Below are positions 35,097-43,912 of a stretch of DNA of 64,000 nt, one piece after another. The stretch lies in NCBI GenBank assembly GCA_031406155.1, contig JANOGW010000058.1, forward strand, positions 7,559-71,558, written 5' to 3'. Made by a program: the position numbers and the translations under genes. Every line of letters begins with the position of its first letter. The first letter of the stretch is position 1. The notes under the pieces are model-generated. The model was not told the DNA's origin. It was given only the letters and a program-made list of their open reading frames with translations, and did no database searches. The stretch is from JACMNW01 sp031406155 (GTDB lineage Bacteria; Pseudomonadota; Alphaproteobacteria; Rhodobacterales; Rhodobacteraceae).

Positions 35097-36136
35097 CGAT
35101 TGCAGGAATGCTTAAAGGCCTGAGTGTGGCGGGACTGGTTGCCATTTGCAGCCTGCCCGTGCAGGCCGACCCGCCGGGACCGCCAAAGACCGCCTGCTTT
35201 GACCAGATTGCGCCGGTCACCCAGCTTGCCTACCCAAGCAGGTACCTGAAGGATAGCAAGTCGCGGTCGGATTTTGACGAAAAGGCAAATGTGGCCGTTG
35301 ATGCCGCTTTGAAGCCGGTCGATGATTTCATCAAGAAACTGGCAGTCGAGGCAAACAATTCGTTGACCAAAGGCGAACAAAAGGCCGAACGGTCCGCCGA
35401 TTGCGTGGTCGAGCGGGTCTATCAATGGGCGGTGGTGGATGCGTTGGGCGATCTGGACAGCGAAGGCGCACAACTGTCGGTGCCAAGCCGGGTTGCCGCC
35501 ATCGCCATCGCCTATGCGCAGGCCCTGCCAAAGGCCACCAAGCTTGATCGGACCGAAGTGATCGAAGACTGGCTGCGCGTGCGGGTTCAGGACAGCATGA
35601 CCTATTTCGACACCAAGGCCCCGCCACGCGCCAGCAGCAACAATCTGCGGGCCTGGGCCGGGCTTGGGGCAGCACAGATCGGGCTGATCCTGGATGATCC
35701 GGTGATAACCGACTGGGCAATCGCGTCGGTGAAACTGGTGGCCTGCGCCGCCAACGCTGATGGCAGCCTGCCAAACGAGATGTGGCGCGGCAAGTTGGCG
35801 CTTCACTACCAGATACACGCCGTCGGGCCGTTGGTGTTCGCGGCGGCCCTGCTGAAAGACAAGGATCCGGGCCTGCTGCAAGCTTGCGATGGTGCGATTA
35901 TCCGGGCTGCAAAATTTGCGGTTGCGGGCGCGAAAGACCCCAAGATTGTCGAAGCGATTACTGGCGAGAAACAGAAGTTCGACCCCGATCCGGCCAAGTT
36001 GCGCGCCCACGAGTTTGCCTGGATCGCGGCCTTTCTGTCGCAGGTTGAAGACCCGGAAATCAAGGCGTTCGCGCTGAACTTCGAGGTGCTGAGCAATTCG
36101 AAACTCGGCGGCAAGCAAAACCTGATCTGGAACTGA
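35093..36136 (+). CDS. algL: AlgL-like protein (PL5 fold) with a changed catalytic residue
   Basis: A 347-residue protein with a signal peptide (MTIAGMLKGLSVAGLVAICS, cleavage near VQA) and the alpha/alpha-barrel sequence pattern of PL5 alginate lyases (SSNNLRAWAGLGAAQIGLIL, DGSLPNEMWRGKLALHYQIH). In the family the catalytic Asn-His pair lies in NNH; here it reads NNL (Asn183, Asn184, Leu185). Arg232 and Tyr239 are kept with exactly the spacing of Sphingomonas A1-III (54 residues His-to-Tyr, 7 Arg-to-Tyr). The lyase activity that clears stray periplasmic polymer may thus be reduced or lost. Last gene of the operon. Confidence 0.85.
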   Translation: MTIAGMLKGLSVAGLVAICSLPVQADPPGPPKTACFDQIAPVTQLAYPSRYLKDSKSRSDFDEKANVAVDAALKPVDDFIKKLAVEANNSLTKGEQKAERSADCVVERVYQWAVVDALGDLDSEGAQLSVPSRVAAIAIAYAQALPKATKLDRTEVIEDWLRVRVQDSMTYFDTKAPPRASSNNLRAWAGLGAAQIGLILDDPVITDWAIASVKLVACAANADGSLPNEMWRGKLALHYQIHAVGPLVFAAALLKDKDPGLLQACDGAIIRAAKFAVAGAKDPKIVEAITGEKQKFDPDPAKLRAHEFAWIAAFLSQVEDPEIKAFALNFEVLSNSKLGGKQNLIWN

Positions 36137-36225
36137 TGCCGCGTCGCCCGCTGTCGCCCATACCGGGATGGACAGTAGGGCGGGCTGCGCGCTACCCTCG
36201 CGCAACTCCGATGCCCGAGGTCCCC

Positions 36226-37002
36226 ATGCCAGCGCCGCACAATCTGTTGAAACACCGACTCGCACAGGGGGAGGTTCTGCATGGCTGCTGGTTGGGCATG
36301 GCCGATGCCTATGTGGCAGAAATGGCCGCCACCTGCGGGTTTGACTGGCTGCTGATCGACGGTGAACATGCACCCAATGATCTGCGGTCGCTGTCGGCGC
36401 AACTGGCAGCGGTGATGGGCAGCGCCAGTCTGCCGATCGTCCGGCTGCCGGATGATGATCCTGCATCGATAAAGCAGATCCTTGATATCAGCGCGCAAAG
36501 CCTGCTTATTCCGATGGTCGAAACGGCCGCTCAGGCGCAACGCATCTTTCGCGCCACGCGGTATCCACCACAGGGCATGCGCGGCGTCGGATCATCAATG
36601 GCGCGGGCGTCCAGGTTTTCGGCGATCCCCGACTACCTGACCACCGCCAATGATCAGATTTGCGTGATCCTTCAGGTCGAAAGTCGCGCAGGGCTGGCAG
36701 CGCTAGATGACATTCTGGCCGTCACGGGCATCGACGGCGTGTTCATCGGCCCCTCCGATCTGGCGGCAGATATGGGGTATCTGGGGCAGTCCGATCATCC
36801 CGACGTCCGGGCCGCCGTGCTTGACTCCTTGCGGCGCATTCGCAAGGCGGGGCTGACCGCAGGGGTTTTGGCAACTGACGCGGGCTTTATCCGCGAGTGC
36901 AAGGTTGCCGGGGCCAATTTCGTTGGCGTGGGGGTTGATGTCAGCCTTTACACTGGTGCCATGCGGGATCTGGCCAGCGTGTGGTGCACGACCAAAGCGT
37001 GA
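36226..37002 (+). CDS. HpcH/HpaI-family aldolase
   Basis: A 258-residue class II (metal-dependent) aldolase. Landmarks are GCWLGMADAYVAEMAA, WLLIDGEHAPND, QSLLIPMVET, QVESRAGLAALDD and FIGPSDLAADMG; the Glu and Asp in these motifs bind the divalent metal. The family cleaves 2-keto-3-deoxy sugar acids or 4-hydroxy-2-oxo acids to pyruvate and an aldehyde. The context (sugar-acid dehydratase downstream) favours a 2-keto-3-deoxy-pentonate or -hexonate as substrate. The start at 36226 gives the family-typical N-terminus and has GAGG upstream; 36211 is alternative. Confidence 0.85.
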   Translation: MPAPHNLLKHRLAQGEVLHGCWLGMADAYVAEMAATCGFDWLLIDGEHAPNDLRSLSAQLAAVMGSASLPIVRLPDDDPASIKQILDISAQSLLIPMVETAAQAQRIFRATRYPPQGMRGVGSSMARASRFSAIPDYLTTANDQICVILQVESRAGLAALDDILAVTGIDGVFIGPSDLAADMGYLGQSDHPDVRAAVLDSLRRIRKAGLTAGVLATDAGFIRECKVAGANFVGVGVDVSLYTGAMRDLASVWCTTKA

Positions 37003-37039
37003 CTACAGCACCCCCCCCCCGGGAAAACAGGAAACGGCA

Positions 37040-37921
37040 ATGGCGACAACTGCATATACCGGGGTGCACTGCGTCCTTTTCGCCTTGTTCGACGCAGGCG
37101 GCCAACTGGACCGGGCAGCCATGGCAGCACAGGTTGACTATGTCAGATCGGCGGGGGCCGAAGGTCTGGTCGTGCTGGGTCTGGCAACCGAGGTTGGCAA
37201 GCTGTCGTTTCAGGAACGCTGTGCCATCATTCATTGGGCCCGGGCAGATGCGCCTGACCTGCCACTGGGTGTTGCGATCTGCGGCAATTCGGTTGCCGAA
37301 CAGCACGCGCTGATTGGCGTGGGTCAAGCAACCGGCGCGGATTGGCTGATCTTGCAGCCGCCGCTGGCCGGTACCTATGCTGCGTCGGAATATGTGAATT
37401 TCTTTGCCGATGTCGGCCAGCTCGCGGCTCTGCCCTTCGCCATCCAGAATGCGCCGCAGTATCTGGGGCGGTCCTTGTCTGGCGATGATATTGCCGCCCT
37501 GCGGCTGCGGTGCCCCGGTTTCACGATGATCAAATCCGAAACCGGGCCAATGGATCTGGCGGCGCTGGTGGCGCGTCAGGGTCACGCACTGACGGTGCTG
37601 ACCGGGCGCGGCGGGCTTGAGATGACCGATTGCCTGCGGGCCGGCTGCAAGGGGTTCGTCGTGGCCCCGGACGTGCTGCCCGGTGTTCTGCGCTGCTGGA
37701 CGGCGTGGCAAAGCGGCGATGAACTGGCGGCCGAGGCGGCCTACGCGGCCTTTCTTCCGGCGGCGATATTCGCGATGCAGTCGCTGGAAACACTGGCCTG
37801 CTATGGCAAGCGCATCTTCGGCGCGAGGGCAGGCATAGCGATCCATGACCGCGCACCGGCCCTGCGCCCGGATGACTTCGGTCTGGCGATGGCGGCCCGC
37901 TGGACGAGGATCACGGATTAG
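37040..37921 (+). CDS. Dihydrodipicolinate synthase/N-acetylneuraminate lyase family enzyme
   Basis: A 293-residue TIM-barrel protein of the DapA superfamily. The Schiff-base lysine is visible in TMIKSETGPMD and the catalytic tyrosine in QNAPQYLG. GLATEVGKLS replaces the usual GTTGE-type motif, as in sugar-acid members. In oxidative pentose pathways this family includes 2-keto-3-deoxy-L-arabonate dehydratase, which yields 2-oxoglutarate semialdehyde; the neighbouring arabonate dehydratase and sugar transporter support that role. AGGAAA lies just upstream of the ATG. A run of ten C (37011-37020) lies 20 bp before the start. The stop overlaps the convergent gbpR by 4 bases. Confidence 0.82.
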   Translation: MATTAYTGVHCVLFALFDAGGQLDRAAMAAQVDYVRSAGAEGLVVLGLATEVGKLSFQERCAIIHWARADAPDLPLGVAICGNSVAEQHALIGVGQATGADWLILQPPLAGTYAASEYVNFFADVGQLAALPFAIQNAPQYLGRSLSGDDIAALRLRCPGFTMIKSETGPMDLAALVARQGHALTVLTGRGGLEMTDCLRAGCKGFVVAPDVLPGVLRCWTAWQSGDELAAEAAYAAFLPAAIFAMQSLETLACYGKRIFGARAGIAIHDRAPALRPDDFGLAMAARWTRITD

Positions 37922-38883
37922 CTGCGCGCGGCCGGATCGGTCGCAAGGATCAGTTCTGCCAGCCTTTGCGCCACCGGTGTCAGCACCATATGGCTGCGGG
38001 TCAGCAACCCGAACGGCGGCACTTCGATGCCAAGATCGATGGGCAATTGCACATAGGCCGCATCCGGCGCGCGGGCAAAGGTGTCGGCGACGGCACGGGC
38101 CAGCGGTGCGATAGCGTTGGATTGTTGCAACAAGGCAAGCGTCAGCAGAAACGACGCCGTGGCAAGCCGCTGTGGCGGATGCGGCATGCCATGTTCCGAC
38201 AGCCGGGCCAGCACGGCGCGGCACAAAATGGATTCTGGCCCCGGCATGATCCAATCATAGATCAGCAGATCCATCGGCCCGACCGGCTGGGCCCGGTCAA
38301 GCGCCGGGTCAAGCGGATGGCCCCGGCGCACCACCAGAGACACAGGTTCGGCGGCGATGGGCACCATCTGCAGCAAATGGCGCTCCTGCCCCTCGGGCAT
38401 CCGGCCGATCGCGAAATCGATGCGACCCGACAAAAGCTGCTGGCACAGAATGTCGGACGTGGCGACGATCACCTCGACCGTCACCTGCGGCTGGGCCAGC
38501 CGCACGGTGCGTAACGAGGGCAGTACGCGGTCCAGTGCCGGGCCAGTGACCGCCCCGATGCGCACGTGGCCGGCCCCGCCCGCAATGATTTCCGCCATGT
38601 CGCGGGCGGCGTCACGCAGTTCCATCTGCACGCGCTGTGCCCGGATGGTCAAAGCCTCGCCCACCGGGGTCAGCGTGATGCCCCGGCCAGTGCGGGCGTG
38701 AACGGGGCTGCCGACGATCTGCTCGACTTCCGCCAGAAGGCGCGATGCGGCGGGCTGAGCTACCCCGATCCGTTCGGCGGCAAGGCCGATCTGGCGCGTT
38801 TCACCCAATGCCGCCAGCAGGCGCAAATGACCAAGCTTCAGGCCGCGTTGCAACAAAGCGTCTGCCCGGTTCTGATTTGACAT
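37918..38883 (-). CDS. gbpR: LysR-family regulator, GbpR-like
   Basis: A 321-residue regulator with a LysR helix-turn-helix (LRLLAALGETRQIGLAAER, then VAQPAASRLLAEVEQIVG) and a substrate-binding domain. It is divergent from chvE, the same arrangement as Agrobacterium gbpR, which controls chvE-gguABC in response to galactose, arabinose or fucose. The 150-bp region between them must contain its operator; a candidate T-N11-A site is near 38900. The name rests on position and family, as specific residues of GbpR cannot be tested by eye. Confidence 0.78.
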   Translation of the reverse strand: MSNQNRADALLQRGLKLGHLRLLAALGETRQIGLAAERIGVAQPAASRLLAEVEQIVGSPVHARTGRGITLTPVGEALTIRAQRVQMELRDAARDMAEIIAGGAGHVRIGAVTGPALDRVLPSLRTVRLAQPQVTVEVIVATSDILCQQLLSGRIDFAIGRMPEGQERHLLQMVPIAAEPVSLVVRRGHPLDPALDRAQPVGPMDLLIYDWIMPGPESILCRAVLARLSEHGMPHPPQRLATASFLLTLALLQQSNAIAPLARAVADTFARAPDAAYVQLPIDLGIEVPPFGLLTRSHMVLTPVAQRLAELILATDPAARS

Positions 38884-39035
38884 ATCTGTTTCGCCATGAG
38901 TGCATTCCTAAACACTAGTTGACGGATATATGGCCCTGTTGCAACAGTTGCGTCGCGGGGTGGGGTATGGCTGTAAGTACCCCGGTCCGACGGGTCAAGC
39001 GCCGCGCCCTGACTGCGGCCGAGGGAGGATACACA

Positions 39036-40103
39036 ATGCTACTTTCAAGAAGGGCGCTGTTGGCGCTTGCAACGGCTGCGTCGCTGATCGGTGCTCCGAC
39101 CTTTGCGCAAGACAAGGGCACTGTCGGAATTGCCATGCCGACAAAATCATCCGCGCGCTGGATTTCGGACGGCAATGCCATGGTGGAACAGTTCACCGCC
39201 GCAGGCTACGCCACCGATCTGCAATATGCCGAGGATGACATTCCAAACCAGTTGGCGCAGATCGAGAACATGATCACCAAAGGCGTCAAGGTTCTGGTCA
39301 TCGCGGCAATTGATGGCACCACCCTATCGAACGCGCTGGACAATGCGGCGGCGGCGGGCATCAAGGTCATCGCCTATGACCGCCTGATCCGGGATAGCGG
39401 GTCGGTTGATTACTATGCCACATTCGACAACTTCAAGGTCGGCGTGCAGCAGGCGGGAAGTCTGGTTGCGGGCCTGAAGGAACGTTTCCCGGATGTGAAG
39501 CCATGGAATGTGGAACTGTTCGGCGGATCGCCCGACGATAACAACGCGTTCTTCTTCTACAACGGCGCGATGTCGGTACTGGACCCGTTGATCGCGTCGG
39601 GTGATATTGTCGTGCCGTCCGGCCAGATGGGCATGGATGTGGTCGGCACCCTGCGTTGGGACGGTGCGGTTGCGCAGGCGCGCATGGATAACCTGCTGTC
39701 GGCAAACTATGGCGACAAGGCCCTGCACGGCGCGCTGTCGCCCTATGACGGGCTGTCGATCGGCATTCTGTCATCGGTCAAGGGCGTGGGCTATGGCTCA
39801 GGCGATCTGATGATGCCGATCGTCACCGGGCAGGATGCCGAAGTGCCGTCGGTAAAATCGATGATCGCGGGTGAGCAGTATTCGACCGTGTTCAAGGACA
39901 CCCGCACCCTCGCCGGTGTTACGGTCAAGATGGTCGATGCCCTGCTTGCCGGTGGCGAGCCGGAAATCAACGATACCACTACCTACGATAACGGCGTCAA
40001 GGTTGTGCCGTCTTATCTGCTGGAACCGGTTTCGGTAGACATCAACAACTACGAAGAGGTCCTCGTTGGGTCTGGCTATTACACCGCCGATCAGTTGAAG
40101 TGA
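39036..40103 (+). CDS. chvE: Sugar ABC transporter periplasmic binding protein, ChvE-like
   Basis: The 355-residue product has a signal peptide (MLLSRRALLALATAASLIGA, cleavage at FAQ) and a type I periplasmic sugar-binding fold: GIAMPTKSSARWISDGNAM, VLVIAAIDGTTLS, IAYDRLI, ELFGGSPDDNNAFFFYNGA and YSTVFKDTRTLA. These match ChvE/XylF-like proteins binding D-galactose, L-arabinose, D-glucose or D-fucose. GGGAGGAT is well spaced before the ATG. Followed 68 bp later by the ATPase and permease genes. Confidence 0.9.
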   Translation: MLLSRRALLALATAASLIGAPTFAQDKGTVGIAMPTKSSARWISDGNAMVEQFTAAGYATDLQYAEDDIPNQLAQIENMITKGVKVLVIAAIDGTTLSNALDNAAAAGIKVIAYDRLIRDSGSVDYYATFDNFKVGVQQAGSLVAGLKERFPDVKPWNVELFGGSPDDNNAFFFYNGAMSVLDPLIASGDIVVPSGQMGMDVVGTLRWDGAVAQARMDNLLSANYGDKALHGALSPYDGLSIGILSSVKGVGYGSGDLMMPIVTGQDAEVPSVKSMIAGEQYSTVFKDTRTLAGVTVKMVDALLAGGEPEINDTTTYDNGVKVVPSYLLEPVSVDINNYEEVLVGSGYYTADQLK

Positions 40104-40117
40104 TCTGATCGAAGGGC

Positions 40118-40127
40118 GCGGGCCCGC
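40118..40127 (+). other. Intercistronic palindrome between chvE and gguA
   Basis: GCGGGCCCGC, a 10-bp perfect palindrome in the 68-bp spacer, within a GC-rich stretch that could form hairpins. Such structures often protect the abundant binding-protein message from 3' decay. The evidence is only the repeat itself. Confidence 0.3.
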
Positions 40128-40171
40128 TGCCGGGCATCGGCGGCGGGTCTGTTACAGCGGGGGAAAACACC

Positions 40172-41731
40172 ATGACAACGCTTCTGGAAATGCGCGGGAT
40201 CAGCAAAGTGTTCCCCGGTGTGCGCGCCCTTGATCATGTCAATCTGTCGGTCGAAGACGGCGAGATACACGCCATCTGCGGCGAGAATGGCGCAGGCAAA
40301 TCAACCCTGATGAAGGTGCTGTCCGGCGTCTATCCGCATGGGTCGTACGAAGGCGACATCCTTTATGATGGCGCGCCGCTGACCTGCCGCAATATCCGTG
40401 ACAGCGAAGACAAAGGTATCATCATCATCCATCAGGAACTGGCGCTGGTACCGTTGCTGTCCATCGCGGAAAACCTGTTTCTGGGCAACGAGGTAGCGAA
40501 GCGCGGTGTCATCAACTGGCCGCAAGCCTATCAGAAAACCGAAAGCCTGCTGCGCAAGGTGGGCCTGAGCGAGGCGCCGACCACCAAGGTCGAAAAGCTG
40601 GGCGTCGGCAAACAGCAACTGATCGAGATTGCGAAGGCGCTGGCCAAGGATGTGCGTCTGCTGATCCTCGATGAACCGACCGCTGCCCTGCAGGAAAATG
40701 ACAGCCAGAAATTGCTGGATCTGCTGTTGGAGTTGAAGGCGCAAGGCATCACCTCGATCCTGATTTCGCACAAGCTGAACGAAATATCCCGCGTCGCCGA
40801 CCGCATCACCATCCTGCGCGATGGGGCGACCGTGTCTACCTTGACGGCGGCTGAAATCAGCGAGGAACGCATCATCCGCGATATGGTGGGGCGCGACATG
40901 GCGCACCGCTATCCCGACCGTGTTCCGCAAATTGGCGAGGTGCTGTTGGACGTGCAGGGCTGGAATGTCTGGCACCCTGATCAACAGGGCCGCCAGATGA
41001 TCCGCGATGTGTCCTTCACCGTCCGCAAGGGCGAGATCGTCGGCATCGCGGGCCTGATGGGCACCGGACGCACCGAACTGGCCATGAGCCTGTTCGGCCA
41101 CAGCTACGGGCGCAATATATCCGGACAAGTGAAAATCGGCGGCAAGCCTGCTGATACCTCGACGGTCGCGAAGGCCATTGCGGCGGGCCTGTCTTACGTG
41201 ACCGAAGACCGCAAGGCGCTGGGTCTGGTGCTGGAAGAGCCCATCGTGCGCAATGTGACGCTGGCCAATCTCTTTGGCGTCTCCAACCGGGGCGTGCTGA
41301 ACAAACGGCGCGAGACGCAGGTGGCCGAACGCTACCGCGATGCCATGGCCATCCGCACGCCGGGGGTGTTTCAGAAGGTGGTGAACCTGTCGGGCGGCAA
41401 TCAGCAAAAGGTCGTGCTGTCAAAGTGGCTTTTCACCGATCCGCAGGTGCTGATCCTGGATGAACCCACACGCGGCATCGACGTCGGTGCCAAGTTCGAG
41501 ATTTACACCATCATGAACGATCTGGCCGCCCAGGGGCGCGGCGTGGTGATGATCAGTTCCGAAATGCCGGAACTCTTGGGCATGTGCGACCGCATCTATG
41601 TGATGAACGAAGGCCGCATGATGGGCGAGTTGACACGGGCCGAAGCCAGCCAGGAACGCATCATGTCTTTGATCCTGAAGAATGAACGACCCGCAAGCAA
41701 CGGGGCAAACAGCACAGAAAAGGTTGCATGA
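40172..41731 (+). CDS. gguA: Sugar ABC transporter ATP-binding protein (two ATPase domains)
   Basis: A 519-residue protein with duplicated ABC domains. The first has GENGAGKST (Walker A), LGVGKQQLIEIAKAL (signature-like) and LLILDEPTAAL (Walker B). The second has GLMGTGRTELAM (degenerate Walker A), LSGGNQQKVVLSKWL (signature) and LILDEPTRGIDVG. This is the XylG/AraG/GguA type for monosaccharide import with GguB and ChvE. The stop overlaps the start of gguB by 4 bases. The degenerate second Walker A is normal for this family. Confidence 0.93.
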   Translation: MTTLLEMRGISKVFPGVRALDHVNLSVEDGEIHAICGENGAGKSTLMKVLSGVYPHGSYEGDILYDGAPLTCRNIRDSEDKGIIIIHQELALVPLLSIAENLFLGNEVAKRGVINWPQAYQKTESLLRKVGLSEAPTTKVEKLGVGKQQLIEIAKALAKDVRLLILDEPTAALQENDSQKLLDLLLELKAQGITSILISHKLNEISRVADRITILRDGATVSTLTAAEISEERIIRDMVGRDMAHRYPDRVPQIGEVLLDVQGWNVWHPDQQGRQMIRDVSFTVRKGEIVGIAGLMGTGRTELAMSLFGHSYGRNISGQVKIGGKPADTSTVAKAIAAGLSYVTEDRKALGLVLEEPIVRNVTLANLFGVSNRGVLNKRRETQVAERYRDAMAIRTPGVFQKVVNLSGGNQQKVVLSKWLFTDPQVLILDEPTRGIDVGAKFEIYTIMNDLAAQGRGVVMISSEMPELLGMCDRIYVMNEGRMMGELTRAEASQERIMSLILKNERPASNGANSTEKVA

Positions 41732-42906
41732 TGGCGGAAAAAGGCATGGGCGCCCATCTGGGCGGGCACCTTCGCGAAAACGGAATGCTGATGGCGCTGG
41801 TTGCCATCGTCACTTTCTTCACGATCGTGGTCCGGGTGGTGCTGGATGTCGATTTCCTGTCGGCGCAGAACATCACCAACCTGTTCTTGCAAAACTCCTA
41901 CGTCATCATCATGGCGCTTGGCATGCTTCTGGTCATCGTGGCAGGTCATATCGATCTGTCGGTCGGATCTGTCGTGGGCTTTACCGGGGCGGTTGCCGCC
42001 TATCTGACCGTGACGCTGGGCTGGCCGGTCATTGCGGTGGTGCCGTCCTGCCTGATCGTGGGCTTTCTGATCGGGGCCGCGCAGGGCTACTGGATCGCCT
42101 ATTGGCGCATTCCATCGTTCATCGTGACGCTGGCGGGCATGCTGGTGTTCCGCGGCCTGACGCTGTGGTTGCTGGCGGGGCAGAACATCGGGCCGTTTCC
42201 GAAAGCGTTTCAGTCCCTGTCGACCGGGTTCATCCCGGATGCGTTCGGGGTGGGCAAACCGAACATGACGGCGATTGTGCTGGTAGTGCTGTGCGCCCTT
42301 GCGATCATCTGGATGGGCTGGCGTGCGCGCACCCGCGACGGCGAGTTTGGCATCGCACAGGAACCGATGCTGATCTTCACGATCCGCAACCTGATCGTGT
42401 CGGCGGCGCTGATCTTCGTCGGCTATAAGCTTGCCACCTTCCGGGGGCTGCCGAATGTCGTGATCATTCTGACCGCGCTGACGCTGCTTTACGGTTTCTT
42501 CACCGAATCGATGACCACGGGGCGGCGCATCTATGCGCTGGGTGGCAACGAAAAGGCGGCCAGACTTTCCGGCATCAAGACCGACCGGCTGGTGTTCCTG
42601 ACGTTCTGCAACATGGGCGTTCTGGCGGCATTGGCGGGCATGATCGTGGCGGCGCGGTTGAATTCATCCACCCCCAAGGCCGGCAACGGGTTCGAGCTGG
42701 ACGTGATCGCCGCCGTGTTCATCGGCGGCGCATCGATGTCAGGCGGGGTCGGCAAGATCCTTGGCGTCGTGGTCGGCGCGTTGATCATGGGGGTGATGAA
42801 CAACGGCATGTCGATCCTTGGCATCGGCATTGACTATCAACAGGTGATCAAGGGCCTTGTGCTGCTGGCTGCGGTCATCTTCGACGTCTACAACAAATCG
42901 AAATAG
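41728..42906 (+). CDS. gguB: Sugar ABC transporter permease
   Basis: A 392-residue inner-membrane protein with about ten hydrophobic segments and the typical signatures of monosaccharide permeases: GMLLVIVAGHIDLSVGSVVG, IPSFIVTLAGMLVFRG and, at the C-terminus, DVIAAVFIGGASMSGGVGK. It forms the channel of the ChvE-GguA system. Overlaps gguA (ATGA); gguC follows 9 bp later. Confidence 0.93.
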   Translation: MMAEKGMGAHLGGHLRENGMLMALVAIVTFFTIVVRVVLDVDFLSAQNITNLFLQNSYVIIMALGMLLVIVAGHIDLSVGSVVGFTGAVAAYLTVTLGWPVIAVVPSCLIVGFLIGAAQGYWIAYWRIPSFIVTLAGMLVFRGLTLWLLAGQNIGPFPKAFQSLSTGFIPDAFGVGKPNMTAIVLVVLCALAIIWMGWRARTRDGEFGIAQEPMLIFTIRNLIVSAALIFVGYKLATFRGLPNVVIILTALTLLYGFFTESMTTGRRIYALGGNEKAARLSGIKTDRLVFLTFCNMGVLAALAGMIVAARLNSSTPKAGNGFELDVIAAVFIGGASMSGGVGKILGVVVGALIMGVMNNGMSILGIGIDYQQVIKGLVLLAAVIFDVYNKSK

Positions 42907-42915
42907 GGGGTGGGC

Positions 42916-43905
42916 ATGCTGCTGTCACAAATCGTCCGCCCCGATGGAAGCGTCGGTGTCGTGCTGCGCGACGGGCCAGAGGCAGCCCTGATCCGGGGGG
43001 CGGACAGCACGTATGCGCTGGCCATGCAGGCGGCAACCACCGGGCGCAGTCTGGCGGGCGTGATCGCCGAACATGGGCTGGGCGACGCGGTCGATCTGCC
43101 ACGACTGGCCGACGAAGGCCGCATGACCCTGCCCGTCACCCATCCGGACCCGGCACACATGCACCTTACCGGCACCGGACTTACGCATCTTGGATCGGCC
43201 AGTGCGCGCGATGCCATGCACGCCACTTTGCAGGCCGACACCCTGACCGACAGCATGAAGATGTTCCGCATGGGGCTGGAGGGTGGTCGACCGGCGCCCG
43301 GTAAGGTGGGTGTGCAGCCGGAATGGTTCTACAAGGGCAATGGCCACACCGCCGTGGCACCCGGAGCACCCCTAACTACGCCCGGCTTTGCGCTGGATGG
43401 CGGCGAAGAGCCTGAAATTGCCGGCGTCTACATCATCGGGCCGGGGGGCCAGCCGTTTCGCATCGGCTGGGCGCTGGCAAACGAATTTTCCGATCATGTC
43501 ACCGAACGGATCAACTACCTGTTTCTTGCCCATTCGAAACTGCGCGACGCCTCGTTCGGGCCGGAAATCCTTGTCGGCCCCCTGCCCGCCGATGTCCGTG
43601 GCACTAGCCGCATCCGCCGGGATGGCGCGATCATCTGGGAAAAGCCGTTCCTGTCGGGCGAGGCAAACATGTCGCACACGCTTGCCAATCTGGAACATCA
43701 CCACTTCAAATACGCGCTGTTCCGCCAGCCCGGCGATGTACACATCCATATGTTCGGCACCGCCACGCTGAGCTTTGCCGATGGCATCAAGCCCGCGCCC
43801 GGCGATGTGTTCGAGATCGAGGCCGCCCCATTTGGCCTGCCCCTGAAAAACCCGCTTGCCTTTGCCGCCGCTGAAACGGATGCAGTGGCAATCACCGCCC
43901 TGTGA
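42916..43905 (+). CDS. gguC: GguC-family protein (fumarylacetoacetase-like fold)
   Basis: A 329-residue protein of the GguC/AraD1 family: MLLSQIVRPDGSVGVVLRDG at the start, HMHLTGTGLTHLGSASARDAM, QPEWFYKGNG, FALDGGEEPEIAGVYIIG and EHHHFKYALFRQPGDVHIH. The acidic and His residues of these motifs probably bind Mg2+. GguC proteins accompany galactose/arabinose uptake systems, and related FAH-fold enzymes act on 2-keto-3-deoxy sugar acids, so it may process the product of the following dehydratase. GGGGG lies before the ATG. Function is inferred from family and context. Confidence 0.82.
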   Translation: MLLSQIVRPDGSVGVVLRDGPEAALIRGADSTYALAMQAATTGRSLAGVIAEHGLGDAVDLPRLADEGRMTLPVTHPDPAHMHLTGTGLTHLGSASARDAMHATLQADTLTDSMKMFRMGLEGGRPAPGKVGVQPEWFYKGNGHTAVAPGAPLTTPGFALDGGEEPEIAGVYIIGPGGQPFRIGWALANEFSDHVTERINYLFLAHSKLRDASFGPEILVGPLPADVRGTSRIRRDGAIIWEKPFLSGEANMSHTLANLEHHHFKYALFRQPGDVHIHMFGTATLSFADGIKPAPGDVFEIEAAPFGLPLKNPLAFAAAETDAVAITAL

Positions 43906-43912
43906 GGAAAAC

